From: Gemmatimonadota bacterium
GTDB taxonomy: Bacteria > ARS69
NCBI GenBank assembly: GCA_020431545.1
Contig: JAGQIB010000261.1
Coordinates: 1 to 6,325 of the forward strand
Direction: 5' to 3'
Length of the DNA: 6,325 nt
The position numbers were made by a program, and so were the translations under genes. This document shows positions 6,159 through 6,325 of the stretch, piece by piece (position 1 is the stretch's first letter; the number at the start of each line of letters is the position of its first letter). Below the pieces are notes generated by a model, which did not search any database, was not told where the DNA came from, and was given only the letters and a program-made list of their open reading frames with translations.

Positions 6159-6325
6159 CAATGCACCTGACGTCCGTCAAAGATGCGAATCGTGCGCGCG
6201 GTCCGCTCGCCGAGAGCCGGATCGTGCGTGACCATCACGATCGTGGTGCCCTCCTCCGTGTTGAGATGCTCCAGGATCTCCATCACCTCGGTCCCCATCT
6301 GGCTGTCGAGGTTTCCGGTGGGCTC
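6158..6325 (-). CDS. ABC transporter ATP-binding protein (MacB/LolD type), C-terminal fragment cut by the window edge
   Basis: Only the last 55 codons are visible. The reading frame runs from the window edge to the TGA at 6160-6158. The fragment begins EPTGNLDS, which is the end of Walker B with its catalytic Glu followed by the D-loop, a form typical of the MacB/LolD/FtsE class. It continues with VMEILEHLN, then TTIVMVTHD carrying the H-switch His34 (numbered from the first visible codon). It ends RIFDGRQVH, the usual short close of this class. There is no permease domain fused after it, so this is a stand-alone ATPase, unlike E. coli MacB. The stop overlaps the permease 1 start (TGATG), so the two should be made together. 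The Walker A, Q-loop and LSGGQ parts lie beyond 6325. Confidence 0.95.
   Translation of the reverse strand, partial: EPTGNLDSQMGTEVMEILEHLNTEEGTTIVMVTHDPALGERTARTIRIFDGRQVH
6164..6168 (-). promoter_or_regulatory. Ribosome binding site for permease 1
   Basis: AGGTG on the minus strand, five bases before the ATG at 6158 and inside the last codons of the ATPase gene. The spacing suits the ATG and is too short (two bases) for the in-frame TTG at 6161, which supports the ATG start. The match to the anti-Shine-Dalgarno is only moderate. Confidence 0.5.

Noticed and set aside
4921..6180. 420-codon upstream extension of permease 2, giving an apparent 826-residue protein
   Set aside because: The extension is a frame-shifted reading of permease 1. 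Homology, the Shine-Dalgarno and the ATGA overlap all place the start at 4920.
1..6325. Search for a -24/-12 sigma-54 promoter serving the operon
   Set aside because: I found no convincing GG-N10-GC match in a sensible position. The operon has no internal gaps, and its promoter region lies outside the window.

Overview
This GC-rich window (about two-thirds G+C by eye) is almost entirely coding and holds six genes. Two of them are cut by the window edges. The combination of a Hanks-type Ser/Thr kinase, an NtrC-class sigma-54 activator with its own histidine kinase, and an exporter split into one ATPase and two different MacB-type permeases suggests a high-GC Gram-negative bacterium. Gemmatimonadota, Acidobacteriota, Myxococcota or a related FCB-type lineage would fit. 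There is no rRNA or other marker to settle this, so the taxonomy is inference.

Layout: (1) Plus strand, 2-964: the C-terminal part (320 residues visible) of a soluble-looking Ser/Thr protein kinase with all catalytic motifs intact. (2) A 35-bp convergent gap with a bulged inverted repeat whose arms carry both stop codons. (3) Minus strand, read from 6325 down to 1000: a compact five-gene operon. In transcription order it encodes the C-terminal 55 residues of a MacB/LolD-type ABC ATPase, permease 1 (413 aa), permease 2 (406 aa), a 463-aa sigma-54-dependent response regulator and a 435-aa membrane histidine kinase. The gene joints are TGATG (1-base overlap), ATGA (4-base overlap), a 4-base gap, and TTGA (3-base overlap). 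The operon therefore has no internal intergenic space, and its promoter must lie beyond 6325.

How the genes may work together: the ATPase and two non-identical permeases should form a heteromeric type VII (MacB/LolCDE/FtsX-like) ABC machine with two large periplasmic domains. Such machines export peptides, antibiotics or siderophores, or extract lipoproteins; the substrate here is unknown. The histidine kinase has two adjacent membrane helices with only about five residues between them, so it has no periplasmic sensor of its own. Its partner regulator is a full-length receiver-AAA+-Fis protein. The most interesting reading is that the kinase senses the state of the co-encoded transporter. That would be a Gram-negative, sigma-54-linked parallel to the Bacillus BceAB-BceRS flux-sensing modules. 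This is inference from gene order and topology.

Every other long open frame in the window, including several of 500-800 codons, is a GC-driven shadow of these genes. I saw no RNA genes, mobile elements, CRISPR arrays or attachment sites.
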